A DNA stretch of 64,000 nt from Mesorhizobium sp. SARCC-RB16n (GCF_008520305.1 NZ_ML703277.1:34507-98506), one strand, 5' to 3'; positions 1 through 9,052 are shown, numbered from the stretch's first letter. The notes: a model not told the origin generated them from the letters alone. Numbers and translations: made by a program.

Positions 1-826
1 ACCAACCGGCCGTGTTCGGATGATGAACTGCAAAGGGAGCGACTAGCTTCTCGGCGCGGATATCGCTGGCCATATAGGCGCGGTTGGCAACGGCAAAACC
101 CATTCCGGCGTTGGCCGCCTCGTAGGACATCATGCACGAGTCGAAATAGATGCTTTTGGTCTCGCTGAGCACAAAACTGGCACCGGCGAAACCAAGCCAG
201 GACTGCCAGTTCTGGGTGCAGGTGTCGGAATGCAGCAACGTGAAGTATCTGAGGTCGTCCGGCGTCACCTTTGACAGCGGCCTGTCGCCGAGAACCTCAT
301 GGAACAGCTTACGGCTGCACACCGGCGTCAGATCTTCCCGAAACAGCAGGTCGGATGGCAGCCCGTTGAAATGGCCGTCGCCATAGCGGATCTCGAGATC
401 GAAATCCGACGTCGTGAACTCATGCGTCGCGTACGAGGTCGAAACCCGCATCACGATATCGGGATGTTGCTGCTGGAACAGCGGCAGGCGCGGAAACAGC
501 CAGCGTGCGGCAAATGTCGGCAGTACGGATATCTTCAGCACATGTTCCTGTGATTGCCCGGTCGCTTCCATGCTGGCGGCGACGATCCGCTCCAGCGCCT
601 CGCGAACACGCGAGACATAGGTCTCGCCCTCCGGTGTCAGCGACACCGCATTGCCGCCGCGCTGGAAAATCTTGAAGCGCAGCTGGTCCTCCAGGCTCTT
701 GACGCGCTGGCTGACCGCCGAAGCGGTGATGAACTGCTCTTCGCCGGCACGCGTAAAATTGCCATGCCTCGCAGCACTCTCCACGATTTTCAGCGAATTG
801 AGGTTGACCTGACTGAGCAGACGCAC
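1..826 (-). CDS. LysR-family transcriptional regulator, C-terminus outside window
   Basis: About 275 residues are visible, running off the left edge. A GTG start at 826 has AAGG about ten bases before it and opens an N-terminal winged helix-turn-helix: residues such as SLKIVESAARHGNFTRAGEE, then TASAVSQRVKSLEDQL, as in the GcvA-like branch of LysR proteins. The substrate-binding domain follows (KISVLPTFAARWLFPRLP, a sensor-like stretch). The gene is divergent from the oxygenase operon across a 111-base gap containing the short inverted pair AGCAC/GTGCT, so it most likely controls that operon. The effector is unknown. The last 20-30 residues are missing. Confidence 0.88.
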   Translation of the reverse strand, partial: MRLLSQVNLNSLKIVESAARHGNFTRAGEEQFITASAVSQRVKSLEDQLRFKIFQRGGNAVSLTPEGETYVSRVREALERIVAASMEATGQSQEHVLKISVLPTFAARWLFPRLPLFQQQHPDIVMRVSTSYATHEFTTSDFDLEIRYGDGHFNGLPSDLLFREDLTPVCSRKLFHEVLGDRPLSKVTPDDLRYFTLLHSDTCTQNWQSWLGFAGASFVLSETKSIYFDSCMMSYEAANAGMGFAVANRAYMASDIRAEKLVAPFAVHHPNTAGW

Positions 827-937
827 GGTTTCGACCTTAAGCTTGGCTTACGGTAGCACTAGCATTCCTAATTTTACAGGGGGTGCTAATTTAATTGACT
901 GTTAACCAAGTGTTTGCCCCCCACTTGGAGAAGTACA

Positions 938-1771
938 ATGAACGCACATACGATACCCGAACTGCGCTATGCGATGAGCCGCGAGGCCATCATCGGCCAC
1001 GAAACCGCCTGGAAAGTGTCGAGCTTCGGCGTTGCGCAGTATCTGCATGGCTATGATCCGGCACTGCTTGCCGCGATCGAGGAGGCCGCCCTGAAGCTCA
1101 AGGCCAGCCATGCCGTGCACAAGCACCTCGATCTGACCTTTATCACCGGCGCCGACCGTTTCATCCCCGAAATCAAGGAGTTGCTGAACGACAAGTTGCG
1201 CCTGGAGCGGCTGTCCGACATGATGGGCACGAAGCTCGAGCCCTATCCGCTGTCGATCGTCGGCTCGACCGTTACCTTCATGAATCCCAGGGATGGCGCC
1301 GTCGAATGGCATTGCGACGGCGTTCCTGTGACCGAGCTCATTCCACTGTCGATCAGCGATCCGCTGGTCGGCGGCCATCTCGAAATCTATTGCCACGATT
1401 CCGAGACCGGCCGCGCCATTCTCGAATCCGGCCGTGAGATTCCGCGCAACCGCATCATGCGCATCGATCACAAGATGAACTACGCGACCCTCGGGCAGTT
1501 CCTGGGCGTCCTGCACCGCACGGCGCCGATTCAGTTCGGCGAGCGCGTCACGCTGGTGCTCAACCAGCGCTCCGTGGCCAAGCCCTATGTCGACGATAAC
1601 CGGATGTTCTATCTTGCCGCCGACAACGATCACGACCGCGAGTGGGTCAAAGAGCTGGCCGAAGATGTATGGACCAACCAGCTGCCGGCCTATCGCCGGT
1701 TCGAAGCGGAGCATCCGACGCCGGCCGCCGCCGAAGCGGCGGTTCCGGGGGGAGCCAGAGAATCATGGTAG
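938..1771 (+). CDS. Putative Fe(II)/2-oxoglutarate-dependent oxygenase (HxD...H)
   Basis: 277 residues from the ATG at 938, chosen because TTGGAG lies just before it; an in-frame ATG at 914 lacks a ribosome site. I see a plausible jelly-roll metal triad: His125 and Asp127 (EWHCDGVPVTELIPL), His193 (FLGVLHRTAPIQF) and Arg203 (GERVTLVLNQRS), which could bind the 2-oxoglutarate carboxylate. Proteins of this general size include free amino-acid hydroxylases and the radical halogenases BesD/HalD. Halogenases replace the Asp with Gly/Ala, so the Asp here argues for hydroxylation. It is first in an operon with a DMT exporter and a small protein, under a divergent LysR regulator. The substrate is unknown and the family call is from motifs only. 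Confidence 0.6.
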   Translation: MNAHTIPELRYAMSREAIIGHETAWKVSSFGVAQYLHGYDPALLAAIEEAALKLKASHAVHKHLDLTFITGADRFIPEIKELLNDKLRLERLSDMMGTKLEPYPLSIVGSTVTFMNPRDGAVEWHCDGVPVTELIPLSISDPLVGGHLEIYCHDSETGRAILESGREIPRNRIMRIDHKMNYATLGQFLGVLHRTAPIQFGERVTLVLNQRSVAKPYVDDNRMFYLAADNDHDREWVKELAEDVWTNQLPAYRRFEAEHPTPAAAEAAVPGGARESW

Positions 1772-1775
1772 CGAT

Positions 1776-1866
1776 CCATGATCCCGAAAAGTGGGAACCG
1801 GTTTTCGGCCAGGATCATGGCCGAACGCGGAGATAGGGATCCATGCCGATTCCTTCGGCATGGATC
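1776..1866. repeat. Rhizobial intergenic palindrome: two adjacent hairpins
   Basis: Hairpin one has outer arms CCATGATCC (1776-1784) and GGATCATGG (1812-1820) with inner arms CGAAAA and TTTTCG around GTGGGAACCGG. Hairpin two has perfect 12-base arms, GATCCATGCCGA (1838-1849) and its complement (1855-1866), around a 5-base loop. The AAAAGTGG(G)AACCGGTT core is a dispersed palindrome I recall from many rhizobial genomes; a degenerate copy lies at 60143-60172. The element sits where the N-terminus of the next gene is read. Confidence 0.7.
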
Positions 1867-2743
1867 AGGCTCGATATCCGCGCTGGTCTTCGCAACCGGC
1901 GCGGTGGCGCTGTGGTCGACAAATGCGCTGGTTGGCAAATCCCTGCTGGCCAGTCACCCGGTGTCGCAGGTGCAGTTCCTGCAGTTTGTAGGGGCTGCCC
2001 TGGTCTTCGCGATCATCCGGTCGATGAGCCGCGAGAAAGCCGCAGCGGTCACGGCGGGCACCGCGCTAGTATCGCTCGCGGTCGGCTTCATCGGTCTCGT
2101 CGGCACCATGGTGCTGCAATATATCGCCTTTGCCTCGATGCCGGTGATTGAAGCCAATCTCGTGGCCTACACTTGGCCCTTGATGGTTGCCGCGGCAGTG
2201 ATCGCCTTCGAAAATCCCCGGCGTCCGGCTTTGCTGGGCCTTGCCGCGGCCCTTGGGTTCGTCGGTGTCGTGCTGGTGATTTCGGGTGGACGTGACCGCA
2301 CCTGGTTCCAGGGTGATCTCGCCGGCTATTTGGCCGCATTCGGGTCTGCGCTGTGCATGGCTTTCTATTCGGTGATGGTGGGACGGCTCGCCACGTCGCC
2401 GGACCGCCTGTTGCTGCCGTCGTCGCTGGTTGGCGTCGCCTTGACGCTTATTTGGTCCGCTCGCGAAGGCGTCGCCTGGCCCACCGGGGTGGATCTGGCC
2501 CTCGGGCTCTATCTCGGCGTCGGCCCGATGGGGCTGGGTTATTACTTCTGGTCGCGCGCCTTGAAGCTCGGGGGCAGCGGCAAGGTGGCTGTCGTTGCCT
2601 ATCTCACGCCGATCGCATCGACGCTGCTGTTGACCTTGTCCGGCGAACGGCTGACGACGACCGCCATCGCCGGAGCCGTCCTCGTGATTGGCAGTTGTGT
2701 CGCGGTCGGCCTGGAGCGTTCGGAGGCGCAAGACTATGTTTGA
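1778..2743 (+). CDS. EamA/DMT-superfamily transporter
   Basis: Up to 321 residues with about ten hydrophobic segments in two repeated EamA halves (first ISALVFATGAVALW, later GLGYYFWSRALKLG and PIASTLLLTLSGE). Such inner-membrane carriers usually export amino acids or other small metabolites. Its place directly after the oxygenase suggests export of that enzyme's product or substrate. The start is uncertain: the only in-frame ATGs (1778 and 1817) lie inside the palindromic repeat at 1776-1866, so the first roughly 30 residues are repeat-encoded and unlike family members. Its stop overlaps the start of the next small gene, indicating translational coupling. Confidence 0.85.
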   Translation: MIPKSGNRFSARIMAERGDRDPCRFLRHGSGSISALVFATGAVALWSTNALVGKSLLASHPVSQVQFLQFVGAALVFAIIRSMSREKAAAVTAGTALVSLAVGFIGLVGTMVLQYIAFASMPVIEANLVAYTWPLMVAAAVIAFENPRRPALLGLAAALGFVGVVLVISGGRDRTWFQGDLAGYLAAFGSALCMAFYSVMVGRLATSPDRLLLPSSLVGVALTLIWSAREGVAWPTGVDLALGLYLGVGPMGLGYYFWSRALKLGGSGKVAVVAYLTPIASTLLLTLSGERLTTTAIAGAVLVIGSCVAVGLERSEAQDYV

Positions 2744-2939
2744 CGACAATGAACGTCTCGCCAGGCAGGAAGCGCATTGGCTCATCAAGGAATTCGGCGC
2801 CGAGGCACCGCTTTACGCCGCGATGAAAGCCGAAAAGGCGATTGAACAGAAGGATTTTGGGCGTTGCGCCCGCTGGAAGCGTATTCTTGAGATATTGGCG
2901 GATGGTCGGACAACCAAATCTGCCGCTTCCAAGTATTAG
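2736..2939 (+). CDS. Small helical protein, possibly DUF6961-like
   Basis: 67 residues from the ATG at 2736, which overlaps the transporter stop by eight bases. The protein is charged and helical (ERLARQEAHWLIKEFGAEA, then FGRCARWKRILEIL). The spacing of Ala, Trp and Arg resembles a small rhizobial family I recall as DUF6961; that match is from memory. There is no signal peptide or membrane segment. The stop codon lies inside the perfect palindrome ATTAGA-TTT-TCTAAT (2935-2949), which could be part of the control region of the MucR-type gene downstream. Confidence 0.6.
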   Translation: MFDDNERLARQEAHWLIKEFGAEAPLYAAMKAEKAIEQKDFGRCARWKRILEILADGRTTKSAASKY

Positions 2940-3100
2940 ATTTTCTAATTTGCGCGACGTCGATTTCCCATAAAAATAGTTGATGCCAAGTCTTGATTCG
3001 TGTCGGGACTTGGCGGTCCGTTGGGGGACGCGGTTAAAGAGATACATCGACAAAAGTCTTCACTGGGGTAGATGACTTTGTCACAAATAAGGTGAAAGAA

Positions 3101-3553
3101 TTGTCAAATATCGAGGATAAGATCGTTATCGAGCTAACCGCCGATATTGTCTCGGCTTATGTAGGCAACAATCCGCTTCCGGCTTCCGGCCTGCCTGACC
3201 TGATTGCCAGCGTCAGCGCCTCGGTCCGCAAGCTGGCTGGTGCGACCGTCGTGGAAAGCCCGAGCCTGGTTCCGGCCGTAAATCCGAAAAAGTCGGTGTT
3301 TCCCGACTACATCATCTGCCTGGAGGACGGGAAGAAGTTCAAGTCGCTCAAGCGACACCTCAGGACAGACTACGGTTTGAGCCCGGACGACTATCGCGCC
3401 AAATGGGGCTTGCCGCCGGACTATCCGATGGTCGCGCCGAATTACTCGGCGACCCGGTCGGCGCTGGCGAAATCGACGGGACTTGGCCGCAAGCCGGCCG
3501 CTGCGCCGGCGGTCGTGGCCAAGGCGACAAAGCGTGGCAAGGCCACTGCCTGA
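3101..3553 (+). CDS. Ros/MucR-family transcriptional regulator
   Basis: About 150 residues. A TTG start at 3101 has AAGGTG six bases before it; a GTG at 3092 in the same frame is the alternative but lacks a spaced ribosome site. The N-terminal part (IELTADIVSAYVGNNPLP) is the MucR oligomerisation region. The C-terminal DNA-binding core is DYIICLEDGKKFKSLKRHL then DYGLSPDDYRAKWGLP. In classical Ros the metal is held by CxxC and two His. Here the motif reads C-L-E-D and H-L-R-T-D-Y, so the second Cys and last His are absent. Zinc-less Ros homologues are known from Mesorhizobium. MucR proteins silence genes at AT-rich sites. An Ala/Lys-rich tail ends the protein. Confidence 0.92.
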   Translation: MSNIEDKIVIELTADIVSAYVGNNPLPASGLPDLIASVSASVRKLAGATVVESPSLVPAVNPKKSVFPDYIICLEDGKKFKSLKRHLRTDYGLSPDDYRAKWGLPPDYPMVAPNYSATRSALAKSTGLGRKPAAAPAVVAKATKRGKATA

Positions 3554-3690
3554 GGCCTTGCTGGCCGGTATGGCAGGCCACTGATCGGCTGCTCTGAACG
3601 GCGCATTGTGTGCGCCGTTTCCAGGCCTTGTGCGGCCAACTGGCCCGCAAGGTCTTGCGAAGCGTTGATGTCCAGTGCAAAAGCGCGGCC

Positions 3691-5568
3691 ATGCTTATCA
3701 TCAATGACCTTTCACTCCGCATGGCGGGGCGCTTGCTTCTCGACCACGCCTCGCTCACCTTGCCGGCCGGCACCAAGGCCGGCCTTGTCGGCCGCAACGG
3801 CACCGGCAAGTCGACCCTGTTCAAGGCAATAACAGGCGATTTTCCGTCCGAGACCGGCTCGATCAGCCTGCCGAAAAACACACGCATCGGTCAGGTGGCG
3901 CAGGAAGCACCGGGAACCGAGGACCCGTTGATCGAGATCGTGCTCAAGGCCGACCTTGAGCGCTCCGCGCTGCTCGAAGAAGAAAAGACGGCAACCGATC
4001 CGCACCGCATCGCCCACATTCACATGCGGTTGGCCGACATCGACGCCCATTCGGCCGAGTCGCGCGCGGCCACCATCCTCGCCGGCCTCGGCTTCGACGA
4101 CGCCGCGCAACGCCGTCCGGCCTCGTCCTTCTCCGGGGGCTGGCGCATGCGCGTTGCGTTGGCCGCCGTGCTGTTTTCAGAGCCGGATCTCCTGCTGCTC
4201 GACGAGCCGACCAACTATCTCGACCTCGAAGGCACGCTCTGGCTGGAAAACTACGTTTCAAAGTATCCGCACACGGTGCTGCTGATTTCGCACGACCGCG
4301 ATCTGCTCAACCGTGCGGTCAATTCGATCGTTCACCTAGACCAGAAGAAGCTGACGTTCTGGCGCGGCGGCTACGACCAGTTCGAGCGCCAGTACACCGA
4401 GCAGAAGGAACTGCAGGAAAAGGGCCGCGTCAAGCAGGAAGCCGCCCGCAAGCACATGGAATCCTTCGTCGAGCGGTTTCGCGCCAAGGCCTCCAAGGCA
4501 AGACAGGCACAGTCGCGCATCAAGGCGTTGGAAAAGATGAAGCCGATCTCGGCAATCGTCAACGACACGGTACGGCCGTTCTCTTTCCCCGAACCTGTGA
4601 AGACGGTGGCCTCGCCGATCGTGGCGCTGAACAACGTCAATGTCGGCTATACCGAGGGCCAGCCGATCCTGAAGAAGATGACGCTGCGCATCGACGCCGA
4701 CGACCGCATCGCGCTGCTCGGCGCCAATGGCAACGGCAAGTCGACCTTCGCCAAACTGCTGTCGGGCCGTCTGAAGCAGGAGACCGGCACCATGACGGTG
4801 GCGCCCGGTTTGAAGGTAGCGATCTTCGCCCAGCACCAGCTCGACGACCTTCGCCCTGAGGAAAATGCCTATGAGCATGTCCGCCGGCTGATGCCGGAGG
4901 CGCCGGAATCCAAGGTGCGCGGCCGCGTCGCCCAGTTCGGTCTCACGACCGAGAAGATGAATACGCCCGCCAAGGATCTGTCCGGTGGCGAGAAGGCACG
5001 GCTTTTGATGGGCCTGTCCGCCTTCGAGGGGCCGAACCTGTTCATCCTCGACGAGCCGACCAACCACCTCGACATCGACAGCCGCGAATCGCTGATCCAT
5101 GCGCTGAACGAATTTCCCGGCGCCGTTATCCTGATCTCGCACGACCGCCATTTGCTCGAGGCGACAGCCGACCGGCTGTGGCTGGTCAAGGACGGTGCGG
5201 TCAATCCCTATGACGGCGACCTCGAGGACTACAAGACACTGGTCACCGGCGTGTCCGGCGACCGTCGCGGCAAGCGCGAGGCCGACAAGGCGTCAAAGGC
5301 TGACCGCCGCCGCGATGCGGCCGCGCGCCGTGCCGCGTTCGAACCATTGGCCAAGGAGATCCGCGCCACTGAGGCGCTGATGGACCGCATCCGCAAGCGC
5401 ATCGACGGCATCGAGGACGAACTATCCAACCCGGCGGTCTACGAGAAGGATCCGTCGACGGCGACAAGGTTGGCCAAGGAACGCTCGCAGCTTGCGCAGA
5501 CGCTTGCCGGCCACGAGGAAAAATGGCTGACCATGTCCGCGGAGTATGAGGAAGGCACGGCGGAGTAG
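3691..5568 (+). CDS. ABC-F family ATP-binding protein
   Basis: 625 residues from the ATG at 3691, which starts directly at the conserved MLIINDLSLRMAGR; the frame is open further upstream but without homology. Two ABC cassettes are present: Walker A GRNGTGKST and GANGNGKST, signatures FSGGW and LSGGE, Walker B LLLLDEPTNYLD and LFILDEPTNHLD. They are joined by a charged linker (about residues 240-310). There are no membrane segments and the C-terminal extension (about 530-625) is a charged coiled coil, as in Uup/YheS-type proteins. ABC-F proteins act on ribosomes. The gene appears to be a single unit closed by the hairpin at 5584-5609. Confidence 0.93.
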   Translation: MLIINDLSLRMAGRLLLDHASLTLPAGTKAGLVGRNGTGKSTLFKAITGDFPSETGSISLPKNTRIGQVAQEAPGTEDPLIEIVLKADLERSALLEEEKTATDPHRIAHIHMRLADIDAHSAESRAATILAGLGFDDAAQRRPASSFSGGWRMRVALAAVLFSEPDLLLLDEPTNYLDLEGTLWLENYVSKYPHTVLLISHDRDLLNRAVNSIVHLDQKKLTFWRGGYDQFERQYTEQKELQEKGRVKQEAARKHMESFVERFRAKASKARQAQSRIKALEKMKPISAIVNDTVRPFSFPEPVKTVASPIVALNNVNVGYTEGQPILKKMTLRIDADDRIALLGANGNGKSTFAKLLSGRLKQETGTMTVAPGLKVAIFAQHQLDDLRPEENAYEHVRRLMPEAPESKVRGRVAQFGLTTEKMNTPAKDLSGGEKARLLMGLSAFEGPNLFILDEPTNHLDIDSRESLIHALNEFPGAVILISHDRHLLEATADRLWLVKDGAVNPYDGDLEDYKTLVTGVSGDRRGKREADKASKADRRRDAAARRAAFEPLAKEIRATEALMDRIRKRIDGIEDELSNPAVYEKDPSTATRLAKERSQLAQTLAGHEEKWLTMSAEYEEGTAE

Positions 5569-5583
5569 GGACGAGCGCTTCTT

Positions 5584-5609
5584 CCTTCTCCCACAACAAG
5601 GGGAGAAGG
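5584..5609. repeat. CCTTCTCCC/GGGAGAAGG inverted repeat
   Basis: Perfect 9-base arms at 5584-5592 and 5601-5609 around an 8-base loop. This is a common rhizobial intergenic palindrome and could help end the ABC-F transcript, although no T-run follows. Confidence 0.55.
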
Positions 5610-5662
5610 GATGGCGCCATCTGGCCCTACACGTGACCATCATAAACGGCTAGTTTGCCCCC

Positions 5663-7783
5663 ATGAACCAGCACGCGAACCTCCGCATCGGCCATTCTGC
5701 CTGTCCGCATGATTGCCCGTCGACCTGCGCGCTCGAGGTCGAACTGCTCGACGGCAACCGCATCGGCCGCGTCCATGGCGCCAAGGCCAACAGCTACACA
5801 TCGGGCGTCGTCTGCGCCAAGGTCGCCCGCTATGCCGACCGTGTCCACCATCCCGATCGTTTGCTGAAGCCGCTGGTGCGCAAGGGCGGCAAGGGTGACG
5901 GCGTCTGGAAAGAAGCCAGCTGGGAGGCCGCCCTCGACCTCGTCGCTGAAAAGTTCGTTGCCGCCGAGGAGAAGTATGGCTCGGAGACGGTCTGGCCTTA
6001 TTACTATGCCGGCACGATGGGGCTGGTGCAGCGCGACGGCATCGACCGGCTGCGCCACGCCAAGAAATATTCAGGCTTCTTCGGGTCGATCTGCACCAAT
6101 CTCGCCTGGACCGGCTGGATGATGGGGGCGGGCGCCTTGCGCGGTCCCGATCCGCGCGAGATGGCCAAGTCCGACTGCGTCGTGATCTGGGGCACCAATG
6201 CCGTGGTCACGCAGGTCAATGTGATGACCCATGCAATCAAGGCGCGCAAGGAGCGCGGCGCGAAAATCGTCGTCATCGACGTCTATGAAAACGCCACCAT
6301 GAAACAGGCCGACATGGGCTTGGTGCTGAAGCCGGGCACCGACGGTGCGCTGGCCTGCGCCGTGATGCATGTGCTGTTTCGCGAGGGCATGGCCGATCGC
6401 GCCTATCTCGAAAAATACACTGACGACCCCAAGGGACTGGAAGCGCATCTGAAGACGCGCACGCCGGAATGGGCCTCTCTCATCACTGGCCTTGGCGTTG
6501 CCGAGATCGAGGCCTTCGCGCGATTGGTCGGCACGACCAAGAAGACCTATTTCCGCCTCGGCTATGGCTTTGCGCGGCAGCGCAACGGCGCCGTCAACAT
6601 GCATGCGGCGTCCTGCATCGCCGCGGTCACCGGCGCCTGGCAATATGAGGGCGGCGGCGCCTTTCATTCCAATTCCGGCATCTTCAAGCTCAACCAGGAT
6701 GTGCTGGAAGGCACAAGGATGCGCGATCCCTCGATCCGCTATCTCGACCATTCGCGCATCGGCCCGGTGCTGACCGGCGCCAGCGACGCGCTCTATGGCG
6801 GACCGCCGGTGACCGCGATGCTGATCCAGAACACCAATCCGGTGAATGTCGCGCCCGAGCAGCGGCTGGTGAAGCAGGGCTTTCTGCGCGACGATTTGTT
6901 CGCCTGCGTGCACGAGCAGTTCATGACCGACACGGCCAAGCTCGCCGATGTCGTACTGCCGGCGACGATGTTCGTCGAGCATGACGACATATACAAGGGC
7001 GGCGGCAACCAGCACATCACGCTCGGCCCCAAGCTGATCGAGCCGCCGGAAGGGCCGCGCACCAACCATTTCGTCATCGAGCAACTGGCTGGGCGCCTTG
7101 GTGTCGCCGATCGTCCGGGCTTCGGCCTCACCGAGCAGCAGCATATCGACATCATTCTGGGCAAGCGCGGGCTGGGCAGCTTCGACTCCTTGAAGGAAGA
7201 GAAGTGGATCGACCTCCAGCCGGATTTCGACACGGCGCATTTTATCCGGGGCTTTGGCCATGCGGACGGCAAATTCCGTTTCCGCGCCGACTGGACGGGC
7301 CAGCCGGCTCCCAACCGGCCGCCGAAGAGCATGGGCCTGTTCGGCCCGGTGGCCCGATTGCCTGAATTTCCCGATCATGTCGACCTGATCGAGGTGGCCG
7401 ACGAAGCCCATCCGTTCCGACTGACGACCTCGCCGGCGCGCAACTTCCTCAACTCGACCTTTTCCGAGACACCGGTGTCGAAGGCCAAGGAGGGCCGCCC
7501 GGAGCTCCTGCTGCATCCTGACGATGCGGCGGCTCTCGATCTTGCAGACGGCGACCGTGTCGAAATCGGCAACATGCGCGGCGAGGTGGTGCTGCATGTC
7601 AAGCTGTTTGATGGCATCAAGCGTGGCGTCGTGATCGCCGAAGGCATCTGGCCCAACAGCGCGCATGAGCGCGGCGAGGGCATCAATGTGCTGACCGGCG
7701 CCGACGCCCCCGCACCCTATGGCGGCGCTGCCTTCCACGACAACAAAGTGTGGCTGCGCCGGGCGGGTGAGCTGGCGGCCTAG
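5663..7783 (+). CDS. Molybdopterin-dependent oxidoreductase with [4Fe-4S] cluster
   Basis: 706 residues, DMSO-reductase family. The N-terminus has the cluster motif C-PHD-C-PST-C with the fourth Cys in GVVCAKVARY (about residue 52). The molybdopterin domain follows (GSICTNLAWTGWMMGAG, then DCVVIWGTNAVVTQ) and the C-terminal dinucleotide-binding domain is at about 590-700 (RLTTSPARNFLNSTF, HPDDAAALDLADGDRVEI). There is no twin-arginine signal, so the enzyme should be cytoplasmic. No partner subunits are adjacent; it resembles stand-alone enzymes of the BisC/FdhF-like group. The electron partner and substrate cannot be read from sequence. Confidence 0.9.
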   Translation: MNQHANLRIGHSACPHDCPSTCALEVELLDGNRIGRVHGAKANSYTSGVVCAKVARYADRVHHPDRLLKPLVRKGGKGDGVWKEASWEAALDLVAEKFVAAEEKYGSETVWPYYYAGTMGLVQRDGIDRLRHAKKYSGFFGSICTNLAWTGWMMGAGALRGPDPREMAKSDCVVIWGTNAVVTQVNVMTHAIKARKERGAKIVVIDVYENATMKQADMGLVLKPGTDGALACAVMHVLFREGMADRAYLEKYTDDPKGLEAHLKTRTPEWASLITGLGVAEIEAFARLVGTTKKTYFRLGYGFARQRNGAVNMHAASCIAAVTGAWQYEGGGAFHSNSGIFKLNQDVLEGTRMRDPSIRYLDHSRIGPVLTGASDALYGGPPVTAMLIQNTNPVNVAPEQRLVKQGFLRDDLFACVHEQFMTDTAKLADVVLPATMFVEHDDIYKGGGNQHITLGPKLIEPPEGPRTNHFVIEQLAGRLGVADRPGFGLTEQQHIDIILGKRGLGSFDSLKEEKWIDLQPDFDTAHFIRGFGHADGKFRFRADWTGQPAPNRPPKSMGLFGPVARLPEFPDHVDLIEVADEAHPFRLTTSPARNFLNSTFSETPVSKAKEGRPELLLHPDDAAALDLADGDRVEIGNMRGEVVLHVKLFDGIKRGVVIAEGIWPNSAHERGEGINVLTGADAPAPYGGAAFHDNKVWLRRAGELAA

Positions 7784-7848
7784 CGTCGTCGGTCTTCGGC
7801 ATGATGCTCAGGACATCGCCCGCTGCGGATTGAGAGCGCGGCCCAACT

Positions 7849-9024
7849 TCATACCGGCAGGGTTTCGACCGCCTTTTTCCTGTTTTGCCGCTGACGGATG
7901 TCGTTTGCGACCGCCTGGGCTTCGATGCCGATTTCGCGCAGCAACCCGGTGACCGCGTTGTGAAAGCCGACCAGGTAGAGGCCGAGATCCGAGGCGCGCG
8001 CATTGACGCCGCTGGGACCCGGCTCGATGGCGGGTTCGAGGAACCTGGCATAGCCAGGCCGGTAGCCGGTGGCGAAGAGGATGGTGTCGAATTCGCCGTG
8101 CCTGCCGTCCGCAAAACGGGCGCCGCGTTCCGAAATCTCGGCGATGTCGGGCGCCACCTTGATCGCGCCTTCGCGGATCTTGCCGATGGTACCGACATCG
8201 ATCACCGGAATGCGCGACGAAAGGGCGATCTGCTGCAGCAATCCGTGCTTCGGCCGTCTGAGCCCAAATTTCTCCAGCCTGCCCAGCACCAGATCGAGGA
8301 TGATGGGGAACTGGGCGTCATTGATGCGCTGCGGCCCGAGCCGTGTCGCCATGCCGACCATCTGGATCGGCACGCCGAACAATTCGCGCGGCACGATGTG
8401 AACGCCGTCGCGCACCGAGATCGTCGGTCGGGCACCGCCTTCAGCCAGATCGAGCGCGATCTCCGCACCGGTGTTGCCCATGCCGATGATCAGCACCGAT
8501 TGACCGGCAAAAGGCGTGGCGTTGCGATAGTCGGCGCTGTGCAGCGTCTTGCCCTTGAAGGCTTCGAGGCCGGCGAATCTGGGCAGCAAGGGCTCTGCAT
8601 TGTAGCCGGACGCGATCACCACATGCGAAGCGCGTAAGGGACCGGACGTCGATTCCACCCGCCAGCCGCGGCCCTCCCGGGCGATCGTCCGCACCGTTTC
8701 GCCGAAGCGGGGCTCGAGGTCGAAACGTTTTGCGTAAGTGTCGAGATACTCGACCACGAGATGGCGCGGCACATAGCGTGGATAATCCCTGGGGAACGGG
8801 ACGAAGGGCAGCGACGAGTAGCGCTTGGTCGTATGCAGATGCACGCGCTCGTAGTGGCGCCGCCAGGCTGGCGCGGCCTGCTGCTCCTTTTCGAGCATGA
8901 CGAAATCCAGCCCGGCTTGCCGCAGGCAGGCCGCAACCGCCAGGCCCGCCGGCCCCGCACCGATGATCGCAACCGTGGTGCTGTCCCGCAACCGCGCCTC
9001 CGCCGCCATTTGCCGGCGCACCAT
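7849..9024 (-). CDS. Flavin-containing monooxygenase, YUCCA-like
   Basis: 391 residues on the minus strand. FAD Rossmann motif TVAIIGAGPAGLAVAACL near the N-terminus, NADPH motif SVLIIGMGNTGAEIALDL at about residue 175, and the ATGY motif (ILFATGYRPGY) near residue 340. These mark class B flavoprotein monooxygenases; close relatives oxygenate N, S or keto groups, and plant YUCCA proteins make auxin. It lies 28 bases after an Lrp-type regulator gene on the same strand, so the two probably share a transcript. A second in-frame Met is at residue 6. The substrate is unknown. Confidence 0.87.
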   Translation of the reverse strand: MVRRQMAAEARLRDSTTVAIIGAGPAGLAVAACLRQAGLDFVMLEKEQQAAPAWRRHYERVHLHTTKRYSSLPFVPFPRDYPRYVPRHLVVEYLDTYAKRFDLEPRFGETVRTIAREGRGWRVESTSGPLRASHVVIASGYNAEPLLPRFAGLEAFKGKTLHSADYRNATPFAGQSVLIIGMGNTGAEIALDLAEGGARPTISVRDGVHIVPRELFGVPIQMVGMATRLGPQRINDAQFPIILDLVLGRLEKFGLRRPKHGLLQQIALSSRIPVIDVGTIGKIREGAIKVAPDIAEISERGARFADGRHGEFDTILFATGYRPGYARFLEPAIEPGPSGVNARASDLGLYLVGFHNAVTGLLREIGIEAQAVANDIRQRQNRKKAVETLPV

Positions 9025-9052
9025 GTCAGAAACCCGGCAGTGGCGCCACCGA

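Noticed and set aside
6071-7738. 555-codon minus-strand frame
   Set aside because: Antisense of the molybdopterin oxidoreductase gene; codon bias of GC-rich DNA keeps the complementary frame open.
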